A stretch of 64,000 bases of DNA, from the NCBI RefSeq assembly GCF_900107745.1, contig NZ_FNRO01000018.1, forward strand, positions 62,001-126,000. The letters are read 5' to 3'. The notes beneath the pieces were generated by a model. It had not been told where the DNA came from. It worked only from the letters and a program-made list of their open reading frames with translations, and did no database searches. This DNA comes from Variovorax sp. YR216. Lineage in GTDB: Bacteria > Pseudomonadota > Gammaproteobacteria > Burkholderiales > Burkholderiaceae_C. Both the position numbers and the translations under genes were made by a program. Shown here piece by piece: positions 1-9,013 of this stretch; within the stretch, counting starts at the first letter, position 1, and every line of letters begins with the position of its first letter.

Positions 1-937
1 AGCTGGCCTCGGGATCGCGGTCGATGTGGGCCACGATCGCATCGTGGTAGTCCCAGGTCTCCTTCTCGGTCTCCCGGCTGATCACCATCGGGTTCAGCAG
101 CGTGCGCACCTCGCGCCCGACGTCACGGGCGGCCTCCTTGACGCGCGCGGCATGCACTGGCAGCGACGCGATCGCGCTGTCGAAGCTCGAACCGGTAGGA
201 CTGGTGATGAACACCACATCGGAGTAACGCGCCGCGAAGCTGATGCCGGCATCCGAGCCGGTGGCATTCACCAGCACCGGGCGGCCGAAGCGCGGCTTCG
301 GCGTCACGTAGGCGCCGTCGAGCTTCCACGGCGATTCGCCCTTGAAAGACCAGTTCTCGTTGTCGGCCCACAGCCGCTGCACCACCTCGAGGAACTCGGC
401 CGCGAGCTCGTAGCGCCGGTCATGCTCGATGCGATGCGAGCCGAACATCTCGTGCTCCACCGCGCGATGGCCGGTGACCACGTTGATGCCCCAGCGTCCG
501 CCGGAGATGTGATCGAGCGTCGCGGCGTACTTCGCCAGGTGCAGCGGATGCATGGGTCCGTACAGCACATGGATCGTCGAGATGAGCACGATGCGCTGCG
601 TGACGGCGGTGAGCGCGGCGGTGGTCATGAACGAATCGAGCGCATGGCCGTCGAACACGCCGCCATAGCCGCCCTTGGGCAGCCACTGCGAGAGCGCGAA
701 CACGAGATCGAAGCCCAGCTGCTCCGCCTTGAGCACCAGGTCGCGGTTGTAGTCGAAGCGCCAGTCGGTGGTGCGCGGATAGGTCGAGGCGCTCCACCCG
801 CCCGCCTGGATCGGCAGGAACAGGCCGAGCAGCACGGGCTGCCTGAAAGCCTGCGCAAGCGGGCTCTCGCTGAATTCGCTGGGCGCGGCGAAGCGCTCCC
901 ACCCGACGAGCTCGCCGGGCCGGTGTGACAGGGACAT
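1..937 (-). CDS. LLM-class FMNH2-dependent monooxygenase, SsuD/SfnG type (C-terminus beyond window)
   Basis: This is a luciferase-like monooxygenase that would use reduced FMN and O2, probably to cleave a sulfonate or oxidise a sulfone. From the ATG at 937, 312 codons are open to the window edge, so the C-terminus is missing. The N-terminal part shows a FLPIQAGGW strand and a WRFDYNRDLV segment. The middle shows LDHISGGRWGINVVTGH, the conserved barrel segment of the SsuD/SfnG branch, followed by EHDRRYELAAEF. It lies 116 bp downstream of the DszC-like gene on the same strand and may be cotranscribed with it. The Shine-Dalgarno is weak (GAAGG about 11 nt upstream). Substrate is inferred from the neighbouring sulfur-type genes only; other LLM-family reactions are possible. 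Confidence 0.85.
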   Translation of the reverse strand, partial: MSLSHRPGELVGWERFAAPSEFSESPLAQAFRQPVLLGLFLPIQAGGWSASTYPRTTDWRFDYNRDLVLKAEQLGFDLVFALSQWLPKGGYGGVFDGHALDSFMTTAALTAVTQRIVLISTIHVLYGPMHPLHLAKYAATLDHISGGRWGINVVTGHRAVEHEMFGSHRIEHDRRYELAAEFLEVVQRLWADNENWSFKGESPWKLDGAYVTPKPRFGRPVLVNATGSDAGISFAARYSDVVFITSPTGSSFDSAIASLPVHAARVKEAARDVGREVRTLLNPMVISRETEKETWDYHDAIVAHIDRDPEAS

Positions 938-1053
938 CTGGAGGACTACCTTCTATCGTTCATGCAGCCCTGGGCTGCTGGTGCTGCGGGAATTCTGGCG
1001 AGTGGCCGCGTGCTTGGCACGCCCGTAATTCGCATATCGACATGCGGCGATGG

Positions 1054-2301
1054 TCAGAAGACCTTGCCCTCCTCGAGGTGCGTGGTCGTTCCGTTGAGGT
1101 GGAAGTCGCCGAGCACGCGCGCCTTCTGCATCAACGGGTTGTGGTTGAAGATGGTGCGCAGGTTGCGCCAGTGCCGGTCGAAGTTGTGGCGCCGCGACGT
1201 GGCCGATGCACCACCGGCGTCGAACAGGCGTTCGGCTGCCGCGAGCGCAATGCGGCTCACTGCCAGTTGCGTCTTCGCGGTGGCGAGTGCGCCATCGAGC
1301 ACGAGCTGCCGGATCGCGTCGTCGTCGCCCGGCACGGCTTCGGGCGCCGCCGCGCTGCGCCGCAAGGCATCGGCCGACCGGTCGAGCCGGCGCGCGTTGT
1401 CGGCGATCAGTGCATCGACCGCATGCGTGGCGGTGGCGAGATCGCCCACCACCCATTGGGTGAACGGGTCCTCGGCGGGAGTCGCCGCGGCGCTGTGCGC
1501 GGCAGGGCGCGCGTGCTGGCGCACGTACTGCAGCGCATCGGCCAGGATGTTGCGCACGATGCCCGCGGCCACCGCGACCAGGAACAGTTGCCGCAGTGAG
1601 CTCGCGTGACGCAGCTGCGGCGTGCGCGGCGTCGCGTGCACCAGTTCGCCGGGCCGCACTTCGAGCTCGCTGAATTCGAGGCTGCCGCTGGCCGTGAGGC
1701 GCTGGCCCATGCCGTCCCAGTCGTCCTTCACGCGCAGGCCTTCGCGACGCGTGGGCACGATGACCGTGGCGTCGCGGCCCTCGTGGTCGCGCACTGCAAT
1801 GCTCGCGTAGTCGGCGAAGGCGGTGCCGGTCGCGTAGAACTTGCTGCCGTTGAGCACGAGGCGGTCGCCGCGCTGCTCGAGCGTGGTGGTGACCGTGCCG
1901 GACTTCGGCGTGCCGAGCTCGGTGAACGCGCCGCCAAAGAGCGCGCCATCGAGCACGCGCGCCAACTGGCGCTCGGCGTTGTCGTTGCGCGGCGCCGAGG
2001 TCCACAGCTCGATCGCGTTGTAGTGGGTGCGAAGCGCGTGCGCCACGTTGGAGTCGGCGGCCGCGAGCGTCGCGACGACCTCGATGAGCTCGGGGATCGT
2101 GCCGCCGGGCCCGCCGCGTTCCACCGGAATGCGCAAGGTGCCGAGGCCCGATTCGCGAAAGCGCCCGAAGGCTTCGAAAGGCATCACGCCTTCGCGCTCG
2201 CGCTGCGAAGCGCCTTCGGCGATGGAGGCGGCCAGCGCGGGCAGGCGGCCCAGCAAGGTGGCGAGATCAGGCGCACGCACGGCGCGAACAGCGGCATTCA
2301 T
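1054..2301 (-). CDS. DszC/SfnC-like acyl-CoA dehydrogenase-fold flavin monooxygenase
   Basis: This 415-residue protein has the acyl-CoA dehydrogenase fold. In the DszC/SfnC branch that fold oxygenates sulfur compounds with reduced flavin rather than dehydrogenating acyl-CoA. It shows the N-terminal helical domain, the beta-domain segments TELGTPKSG and LNGSKFYATG, DDWDGMGQRLTASG, and a C-terminal RHWRNLRTIFNHNP. The last matches the arginine/histidine signature I recall from DszC-type monooxygenases. The start at 2301 is preferred over an upstream ATG at 2322 because AGGGA sits 7 nt before it. It is divergent from the plus-strand transport operon and followed by the SsuD/SfnG-type gene. An ordinary acyl-CoA dehydrogenase is the alternative, but context and C-terminus favour the monooxygenase. 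Confidence 0.85.
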   Translation of the reverse strand: MNAAVRAVRAPDLATLLGRLPALAASIAEGASQREREGVMPFEAFGRFRESGLGTLRIPVERGGPGGTIPELIEVVATLAAADSNVAHALRTHYNAIELWTSAPRNDNAERQLARVLDGALFGGAFTELGTPKSGTVTTTLEQRGDRLVLNGSKFYATGTAFADYASIAVRDHEGRDATVIVPTRREGLRVKDDWDGMGQRLTASGSLEFSELEVRPGELVHATPRTPQLRHASSLRQLFLVAVAAGIVRNILADALQYVRQHARPAAHSAAATPAEDPFTQWVVGDLATATHAVDALIADNARRLDRSADALRRSAAAPEAVPGDDDAIRQLVLDGALATAKTQLAVSRIALAAAERLFDAGGASATSRRHNFDRHWRNLRTIFNHNPLMQKARVLGDFHLNGTTTHLEEGKVF

Positions 2302-2551
2302 CGACGAGTCCCTGCAATCCATTGAATCGGGCTCGCAATATAGGCGCCGGGATTCATCGTTCCGTGCATATGGAAAGTCGCGTTTCTCGATTGGCCGCGA
2401 CAGCGGCGCGGTGCATTTCCAAGCGCGAAAAAATGCTAAGCCATCGCTTGGATTTCACGCGCTTATCCAACACCATCGCGGCCCCTGGAGGTGTTCGGCG
2501 TTCCACGCCATCGCCGCTTTTTCATCACCACTTCGCAGCGACAGAAGAAGA
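2302..2551. promoter_or_regulatory. Divergent promoter region of the sulfur-type locus
   Basis: This 250-bp spacer separates the DszC-like gene (minus) from the first binding-protein gene (plus) and is AT-richer than its surroundings. It contains a 7-bp inverted repeat, AAGCGCG at 2421-2427 with CGCGCTT at 2458-2464. No promoter boxes can be placed with confidence. Confidence 0.4.
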
Positions 2552-4147
2552 ATGCAATTCGATCGATGGGCGCTCCGCATCGCCCTCGCGGCCGCCGCCG
2601 CCACCCTGCCCCTCTCCACGCTCGCGCAAGCCGCACCGCGGCCGATCGACGGCGGCACGCTGACGCTTGCGGTGCCGCAGGAGCCGACCTCGCTGGTGTC
2701 CTTCCTCGACACCAAGACCGACAACCGCAACGTGAGCGCCAAGGTCACCGAGGGCCTGTTGCGCTACGACGAGCAGTTCCGGCCGCAGCCGCTGCTCGCG
2801 ACCGCGTGGCAGGTGAGCGCCGACGGGCTGCGCTACACCTTCCGGCTGCGCCCGGGCGTGAAGTGGCACGACGGCCGCGACTTCACCGCCGAGGACGTGC
2901 GCTACTCGTTGCTCACGCAGAAGAAGCAGGGGCCGCGCGGGCGCATCACGCTCGCCAACGTCGAGCGCGTGGACACGCCCGATGCGCTGACCGCGGTGAT
3001 CGTGCTCGCGAAGCCCGCGCCCTTCCTGCTCAAGTCGCTCTCTTCGGCCGAACTGCCGATCGTGCCCTCTCACCGCTACGCCGACGGCGAGCCGCTCGGC
3101 AATCCGAACGTCACCGCGCCGGTGGGCACCGGCCCGTTCATCTTCGAGCAGTGGGTGCGCGGCAGCCACCTGGTGCTGCGCAAGAACCCCGACTACTGGC
3201 GCAAGGGCTATCCGCACCTCGACCGCATCATCGTGAAGTTCGTGCGCGACCCGGCCGCGATCTCGACCGCGGTGGAGACCGGCGAAGTCGACATCGCGCA
3301 AGGCGTGGCGCTCGCCGACCTGGAGCGGCTGTCGAAGAACCCGAAGCTGCGCATCGACGCGAGCTACGACGCCTTCCTGAACAACGCGTCCTTCCTCGAA
3401 TTCAACCTCGAGAACCCGATCCTCGCGAAGCCGAAGGTGCGGCATGCGATCGCGCAGGCGATCGACCGCAACTTCATCCGCGACACGATCTACTACAAGC
3501 AGGTCGAGGTGGTGAACTCGCCGGTGCCGAAGGTGCTCGGCGACTACTACGACGACAGCACCTTCCGCTATCCCTACGACGTCGCGGCCGCGAACCGGCT
3601 GCTCGACGAGGCCGGCCAGCCGCGCCAGGCGGGCGGCACGCGCTTCACGCTGCGGCTGAGCTACATCCCGGGCGCCGACTTCAAGCGCACCACCGACTAC
3701 CTGCGCGCAGCACTTGCGCGTGTCGGCATCAAGGTCGACGTGGTGGACGGCGACCTGCCGACCTTCCTCAAGCGGGTGTACGGCACGCGCGACTTCGACA
3801 TCAACCTCAACGGGCTCGGCCGGCTGTTCGACCCGACCGTGGGCGTGCAGCGCATCTACTGGGGCGACGGCGTGCGCAACCCGCTGATCTGGATCAACGC
3901 GTCGCACTACGACAACCCGCAGGTGGACGGGCTGTTCCGCCAGGCCGCGGTCGAGCTCGATCCCGGCAAGCGCGCCCAGCAGTTCCGCGAGATCCAGCAG
4001 ATCGTCGGACGTGACCTGCCGGTGGTGCCGCTGGTCACGGTGCATTCGGCGCTGCAGGTCTACAGCAGCCGCGTGCACCAGATCTCCAACAGCATCGACC
4101 TCGCGGCCGGCGACCTCGCCGACGCATGGATCGAGCCGCGCAAATGA
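2552..4147 (+). CDS. Periplasmic dipeptide/oligopeptide-type ABC substrate-binding protein (paralogue 1)
   Basis: This 531-residue SBP_bac_5 (DppA/OppA) family protein captures a ligand in the periplasm for an ABC importer. An N-terminal signal peptide of about 27 residues ends near TLAQA. The mature part shows GGTLTLAVPQEP, the family hallmark WHDGRDFTAEDVRYS, GTGPFIFEQW and KNPDYWRKGYP. The ATG at 2552 follows AGAAGA and gives a clean signal peptide; longer in-frame starts do not. It is the first gene of a tight plus-strand operon, 21 bp before the amidase. Matching permeases and ATPase are encoded on the opposite strand at 10992-14712. The ligand is unknown; context suggests a sulfur-containing compound. 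Confidence 0.92.
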   Translation: MQFDRWALRIALAAAAATLPLSTLAQAAPRPIDGGTLTLAVPQEPTSLVSFLDTKTDNRNVSAKVTEGLLRYDEQFRPQPLLATAWQVSADGLRYTFRLRPGVKWHDGRDFTAEDVRYSLLTQKKQGPRGRITLANVERVDTPDALTAVIVLAKPAPFLLKSLSSAELPIVPSHRYADGEPLGNPNVTAPVGTGPFIFEQWVRGSHLVLRKNPDYWRKGYPHLDRIIVKFVRDPAAISTAVETGEVDIAQGVALADLERLSKNPKLRIDASYDAFLNNASFLEFNLENPILAKPKVRHAIAQAIDRNFIRDTIYYKQVEVVNSPVPKVLGDYYDDSTFRYPYDVAAANRLLDEAGQPRQAGGTRFTLRLSYIPGADFKRTTDYLRAALARVGIKVDVVDGDLPTFLKRVYGTRDFDINLNGLGRLFDPTVGVQRIYWGDGVRNPLIWINASHYDNPQVDGLFRQAAVELDPGKRAQQFREIQQIVGRDLPVVPLVTVHSALQVYSSRVHQISNSIDLAAGDLADAWIEPRK

Positions 4148-4168
4148 ACACACGAGGAGAAGGAAACG

Positions 4169-5722
4169 ATGACATCGAAGAATCCTGAAGGATCTCGCCA
4201 GGCACAGATCGCGGCGCTGAGCTTCGCGGGCGCACGCGCGCAGGCCGAGGCGCTGGCCGAAGGGCGCGTGCGTGCGGTCGAACTGCTGGAGCACGCGCTG
4301 GCGCGCATCGACCGCTTCGATGGCGAGCTGCGTGCGATCGCGGTGCGCGACGACGAGCGCGCACGCGCGGCCGCACGCGAGGCCGATGCCGCGCTCGCGC
4401 GCGGCGAACGCCGGCCGCTGCTCGGTGTGCCGGTCACGGTCAAGGAATCGTTCGACGTCGCCGGGCTGGTCACCAGCAGCGGCAACCCCGCCTTCAGGGA
4501 CAACGTCGCGCACGCGGATTCGCTCGCGGTCGCGGCGCTGCGCGAGGCCGGGGCGGTGATCGTCGGCAAGAGCAACGTGCCGCTCGCGCTGGCCGACCTG
4601 CAAAGCTACAACGCGATCTATGGCGTGAGCAGCAACCCGTGGGATCTCGCGCGCACGCCGGTTGGTTCCTCGGGCGGTTCCGCCGCCGCGCTGGCGGCGG
4701 GCTACGTCGCGCTGGAGATCGGCACCGACATCGGCGGATCGATCCGCATCCCGGCGCACTTCACCGGCGTGTACGGCCACAAGCCCACCGCGGGACTCGT
4801 GCCGCTGCGCGGCACTGGCGTGCCCTCGGGGCGCCATGCGGACCGCGACCTCGTGGTGGCCGGGCCGCTCGCGCGCACCGCCGGGGACCTCGCGCTGGCG
4901 CTGGAACTGCTGATCAACCGCGACCCCTTGCAGGCCAAGGCCTGGAAGGTCACGCTGCCGCCGGCGCGCCATGCGCGGCTCGACCATTTCCGGGTGCTCG
5001 TGATCGACCAGTGGCCCGGCACCACGCGCAGCCTGCACGAGCAGGAGATCGGCGAGCGTGTGATCGAGCGGCTGCGCACGCAGGGTGCGCAAGTGAGCCG
5101 GCCGGCCGATCTGCCGCCGGGCCTGCTGCCCGACCTGGTGCGTTCGCACCGGATCTACCGCAGCCTGCTCGGCTCCTCGACCGCTTCGCCACCGCCCCTC
5201 AGCGAAGCAGCGCAGCGCCGGTACGCGTCGCTCGCGCCCGACGACGATTCCGCCGACGCCGCATGGCTGCGTGCACCGACGCTGCGCCACGCCGAATGGC
5301 TGCAGGACAACGAAGCGCGCCACGCGTTGCGCCATCAGTGGGAGCGGTTGTTCGAGCGCTTCGACGTGGTCGTCACGCCGGTCGCGCCGCTGCCGGCGTT
5401 CCACCACAACCACGCGGAGCCTAAGGACGAGCGCAGCTACCCGGTCGCGTTCGCGGACGGCACGCGCGCGGTGCGCTTCCTCGACTTGTTCCACTGGGCC
5501 GGGCTGCCGGTGCTGCCGGGCCTGCCGGCGACCAGCTTTCCGATCGGGCTCGACGACGAGGGCCTGCCGATCAGCGCGCAGGCCGTGGGCCCGTATCTGG
5601 AGGACCAGACCACGATCGCCTTTGCGCAACTGCTCGAAGAAGCCTACGGCGGCTTCATCGCACCGCCCGGCTATCGCGAGAACACCACCGAGACCACGCC
5701 CTCTTCCGCACCGACCGCATGA
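4169..5722 (+). CDS. Amidase signature family hydrolase
   Basis: A 517-residue cytoplasmic amidase of the amidase-signature family, which hydrolyses carboxamide bonds with a Ser-Ser-Lys triad. The triad is visible: Lys92 in VTVKESFD, the cis-serine Ser167 in GSSGGS, and the nucleophile Ser191 in TDIGGSIRIP. The 75- and 24-residue spacings match those I recall for fatty acid amide hydrolase. The start follows a strong AGGAGAAGG. Its stop overlaps the next gene's start (ATGA), so translation is probably coupled. Placement among peptide-type binding proteins suggests that an imported amide or amide-linked compound is hydrolysed here, but the substrate cannot be read from sequence. Confidence 0.93.
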   Translation: MTSKNPEGSRQAQIAALSFAGARAQAEALAEGRVRAVELLEHALARIDRFDGELRAIAVRDDERARAAAREADAALARGERRPLLGVPVTVKESFDVAGLVTSSGNPAFRDNVAHADSLAVAALREAGAVIVGKSNVPLALADLQSYNAIYGVSSNPWDLARTPVGSSGGSAAALAAGYVALEIGTDIGGSIRIPAHFTGVYGHKPTAGLVPLRGTGVPSGRHADRDLVVAGPLARTAGDLALALELLINRDPLQAKAWKVTLPPARHARLDHFRVLVIDQWPGTTRSLHEQEIGERVIERLRTQGAQVSRPADLPPGLLPDLVRSHRIYRSLLGSSTASPPPLSEAAQRRYASLAPDDDSADAAWLRAPTLRHAEWLQDNEARHALRHQWERLFERFDVVVTPVAPLPAFHHNHAEPKDERSYPVAFADGTRAVRFLDLFHWAGLPVLPGLPATSFPIGLDDEGLPISAQAVGPYLEDQTTIAFAQLLEEAYGGFIAPPGYRENTTETTPSSAPTA

Positions 5723-7347
5723 CTCCCACGCCACCGATCAACCGCCGCGGATTCCACCGCCGGCTTGCCGGCTTGCCGCTCGCGCTTTCCGCACTGCCGG
5801 CGGTTGCAGCGGCCGCCGCACCCGCTCCAACCGAAACGCCGCGCCACAAGCCCGGCAGCGTCGTCACGCTGCTCACCGCGCTGGAACCACCGACGCTGGT
5901 GGGCCTCGTCAACTCCGCCGCCGGCACCTTCCTCGTCTCGCCGAAAGCAGTCGAGGGGCTGTTGAGCTACGACTTCGACCTTCGCCCGAAGCCCCAGCTC
6001 GCAGTCGCCTGGGAGGTGCAGCCGGACGGCCTTCAATACACCTTCCACCTGCGCCGTGGCGTGCGCTGGCACGACGGACGGCCCTTCACCTCGGCCGACG
6101 TCGCGTTCTCGATCCTCGCGCTCAAGCAGTCACATCCGCGCGGACGCGCCACCTTCGCCAGCGTGACCGAGGTGCGCACGCCCGACCCGCACACCGCGGT
6201 GCTGGTGCTCGCGAAGCCCGCGCCCTTTCTTCTGACCGCACTCGCGGCGGCCGAATCGCCGATCGTCCCGCGCCATGTCTACGAAGGCCGCGATCTCGCG
6301 AGCCATCCGGCGAACAACGCACCGGTCGGCACCGGCCCCTTCGTGTTCAAGGAATGGCAGCGCGGCAGCCACATCATCTACGAGCGCAATCCCGACTACT
6401 GGGATGCGGGCAAGCCCTACATCGACCGTCTCGTGGTGCGCTTCGTGCCCGACCCCGCCGCGGCCGCCGCGGCGCTGGAGAGCGGCACGGTCGACCTCGC
6501 GGGCGCCACCCCGGTGCCGATTCCCGATCTCGACCGCCTCAAGGCGCTGCCGCACCTGAGCCTGGACACGCGCGGCAACGAGTACTTCAACAACTCGACC
6601 ACGCGCATCGAGTTCAACCTCGACAACCCCTACTTCCGCCACGTGAAGGTGCGGCAGGCGGTGGCGCTCGCGATCGACCGCGAGGTGGTGCTGAAGACCG
6701 CGTGGTACGGCTACGGGCTCGTCGCGCCCGGGCCGATCTCGCCGGTGCTCAAGCAGTTCTACGACCCGGCTTCGAGCAAGCCGGTGTTCGACCGCAAGCG
6801 CGCGGAGGCGCTGCTCGACGAGGCGGGCTTTCCGCGCGGCGCGGACGGCGTGCGATTTCGCGTGACGCACGATGTGTTCGACGGCGGCGGCAACCGTGTC
6901 GGCCAGTACATCCGCCAGGCGCTCGCGCGCGTCGGCATCGACGTGACGATCCGCACGCAGGAGTTCGGCGCCTACATCAAGCGCGTCTACACCGAGCGCG
7001 ACTTCGACTTCAACAACCAGGGCATGAGCCAGATGTTCGACCCCGCGGTGGGCATCCAGCGCTTCTACTGGTCGAAGAACTTCCGGCCCGGCGTGCCGTT
7101 CTCGAACGGCGCGCACTACCAGAACCCCGAGGTCGACCAGCTGCTCGAGGCCGCGGCGGTCGAGAACGATGCGGCGAAGCGCCGCGCGCTCTACGCCGAG
7201 TTCCAGCGCGTGATCGCGCGCGAGCTGCCGACCATCGGTCTCGTCGCGGTCGCGCAGGTGACGGTCGCCAACCGCCGCATCGGCGGCCACACGGTCGGCG
7301 CCGAAGGGCTCTCGGGCAACTTCTCAGACCTCTACATCCGGACCTGA
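5719..7347 (+). CDS. Periplasmic dipeptide-type ABC substrate-binding protein (paralogue 2)
   Basis: A 542-residue SBP_bac_5 family binding protein. The N-terminus NRRGFHRR followed by a hydrophobic stretch looks like a twin-arginine signal peptide. The mature part shows RWHDGRPFTSADVAFS, GTGPFVFKEWQRGS and RNPDYWDAGKP. It starts inside the amidase stop codon (ATGA overlap) and ends 4 bp before the next binding protein. By eye it is closer to paralogue 3 than to paralogue 1; the two share long stretches such as FERDFDFN-like and IQRFYWSKNF motifs. Ligand unknown. Confidence 0.92.
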   Translation: MTPTPPINRRGFHRRLAGLPLALSALPAVAAAAAPAPTETPRHKPGSVVTLLTALEPPTLVGLVNSAAGTFLVSPKAVEGLLSYDFDLRPKPQLAVAWEVQPDGLQYTFHLRRGVRWHDGRPFTSADVAFSILALKQSHPRGRATFASVTEVRTPDPHTAVLVLAKPAPFLLTALAAAESPIVPRHVYEGRDLASHPANNAPVGTGPFVFKEWQRGSHIIYERNPDYWDAGKPYIDRLVVRFVPDPAAAAAALESGTVDLAGATPVPIPDLDRLKALPHLSLDTRGNEYFNNSTTRIEFNLDNPYFRHVKVRQAVALAIDREVVLKTAWYGYGLVAPGPISPVLKQFYDPASSKPVFDRKRAEALLDEAGFPRGADGVRFRVTHDVFDGGGNRVGQYIRQALARVGIDVTIRTQEFGAYIKRVYTERDFDFNNQGMSQMFDPAVGIQRFYWSKNFRPGVPFSNGAHYQNPEVDQLLEAAAVENDAAKRRALYAEFQRVIARELPTIGLVAVAQVTVANRRIGGHTVGAEGLSGNFSDLYIRT

Positions 7348-7351
7348 ACGC

Positions 7352-8980
7352 ATGACGGAAAGAACTCTCGATCGCCGCCTGTTCCTGCAAGGCGGCGCGG
7401 GCCTCGGGCTCGCTGGATTGACAGGACTCGCGAGCCTGCCCGCATGGGCGCAGGCGCGGGCCGAAGGAACACCCACGCGCGGCGGCACGCTCACCGTGCT
7501 GATCGATCCCGAGCCGCCGACGCTCACCACCATCGCGCATTCGGCCGGCGCGTCGGTGCTGATCTCCGCCAAGACCACCGAAGGACTGCTGACCTACGGC
7601 TTCGACCTCGCCCCGCAGCCGCAGCTCGCGACCGCTTGGGCGGTGAGCGCGGACGGACTGCAATACACCTTCACCCTGCGCCGGGGCGTGCGCTGGCATG
7701 ACGGCCGGCCCTTCACCTCGGCCGATGTGGCGCACTCGATCGGCCTGCTCAAGCAGTACCACCCGCGCGGCCGTGCGACGTTCTCGAGCCTCACCGAAGT
7801 CAGAACGCCCGACGCGCACACCGCGGTCCTCGTGCTCGCGAAGCCGGTGCCCTACCTGCTGACCGCGCTGTCGGCCTCCGAGTCGCCGATCGTGCCGAAG
7901 CACCTGTACGAGAACGGCAAGGCCGACGCCAACCCGGCCAACAACGCGCCGGTCGGCACCGGCCCCTTCGTCTTCAAGGAATGGGTGCGCGGCAGCCACG
8001 TCACCTACGAGCGCAACCCGGACTACTGGGACAACCCGAAGCCGTACGTGGACCGCCTGATCGTGCGCTTCATTCCCGACGCGGCGGCGCGCGCGGCCGC
8101 GATCGAGAAGGGCGAAGTGCAACTGGCCCCCGGCACGCCGGTGCCGCTCGGCGATGTCGAGCGCCTGCGCGCGAAGCCGAACCTGGTCTTCGAGCCGAAC
8201 GGCTATCAGTACATCAACAACGTCACGCGGCTCGAGTTCAACCTCGAGAACCCCGCGCTGCAGGACCTGCGCGTGCGGCAGGCGATCGCGCAGGCGATCA
8301 ACCGCCAGGTGGTGCAGAAGACCGTGTGGTACGGCCAGGGCCGGCTGATCCCGGGCCCGGTGCATCCCGCGCTCGCGAAGTTCTATGTGCCCGACCTGCC
8401 GGTGCTGCCGTACAACCCGAAGCAATCTGAGGCCCTGCTCGACGAGGCGGGCCTCACGCGCGGAAAGGCCGGCGGCAACCTGCGCCTCAGGCTCGCGCTC
8501 ACGCCCATCCCCAACGAAGGCGGTCAGCGCACCGCCGAATACCTCAAGCAGGCGCTCGCACGGATCGGCATCGAGGTCGCGATCAACGGGCAGGACTTCG
8601 CGACCTACGTGCGCCGCATCTACACCGAGCGCGCCTTCGACCTGCATGTGAGCGTGATGAGCAACACCTTCGATCCGACCGTCGGCATCCAGCGGCTTTA
8701 CTGGTCGAAGAACTTCAAGAAGGGCCTGCCCTTCTCCAACGGTTCGGGCTACGCCAATCCCGAGGTCGACCGGCTGCTCGAAGCCGCGGCGATCGAGATC
8801 GACGAAACGCGGCGCCAGAAGGACTTCGCGGAGTTCCAGCGCCACGTCGCGCACGACCTGCCGGACATCACGCTGCTCGCGCTCGACAACTACACCATCG
8901 CCGACCGCCGCGTGCGCGGCCACACGGTCGGCGCCGACGGCATCGCCGGCAATCTCGCCGGTGCGTGGATCGGCGCCTGA
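7352..8980 (+). CDS. Periplasmic dipeptide-type ABC substrate-binding protein (paralogue 3)
   Basis: A 542-residue SBP_bac_5 family binding protein, equal in length to the gene 4 bp upstream. The N-terminus DRRLFLQGGAG followed by a Gly/Leu-rich stretch ending in AWAQA looks like a Tat signal peptide. Family motifs are RWHDGRPFTSADVAHS, GTGPFVFKEWVRGS and RNPDYWDNPKP. Three related binding proteins in one operon with one permease set suggest uptake of several related ligands. The ligand is unknown. Confidence 0.92.
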   Translation: MTERTLDRRLFLQGGAGLGLAGLTGLASLPAWAQARAEGTPTRGGTLTVLIDPEPPTLTTIAHSAGASVLISAKTTEGLLTYGFDLAPQPQLATAWAVSADGLQYTFTLRRGVRWHDGRPFTSADVAHSIGLLKQYHPRGRATFSSLTEVRTPDAHTAVLVLAKPVPYLLTALSASESPIVPKHLYENGKADANPANNAPVGTGPFVFKEWVRGSHVTYERNPDYWDNPKPYVDRLIVRFIPDAAARAAAIEKGEVQLAPGTPVPLGDVERLRAKPNLVFEPNGYQYINNVTRLEFNLENPALQDLRVRQAIAQAINRQVVQKTVWYGQGRLIPGPVHPALAKFYVPDLPVLPYNPKQSEALLDEAGLTRGKAGGNLRLRLALTPIPNEGGQRTAEYLKQALARIGIEVAINGQDFATYVRRIYTERAFDLHVSVMSNTFDPTVGIQRLYWSKNFKKGLPFSNGSGYANPEVDRLLEAAAIEIDETRRQKDFAEFQRHVAHDLPDITLLALDNYTIADRRVRGHTVGADGIAGNLAGAWIGA

Positions 8981-9013
8981 GCCCAGCCCTTTCAACCCCG
9001 CAAGGAAAGACGC

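Noticed and set aside
2525-5734. A 1069-codon open frame on the minus strand opposite the binding protein and amidase genes
   Set aside because: Its translation is Arg/His/Gly-rich low-complexity sequence without domains. It mirrors real genes on the plus strand, as expected in GC-rich DNA.
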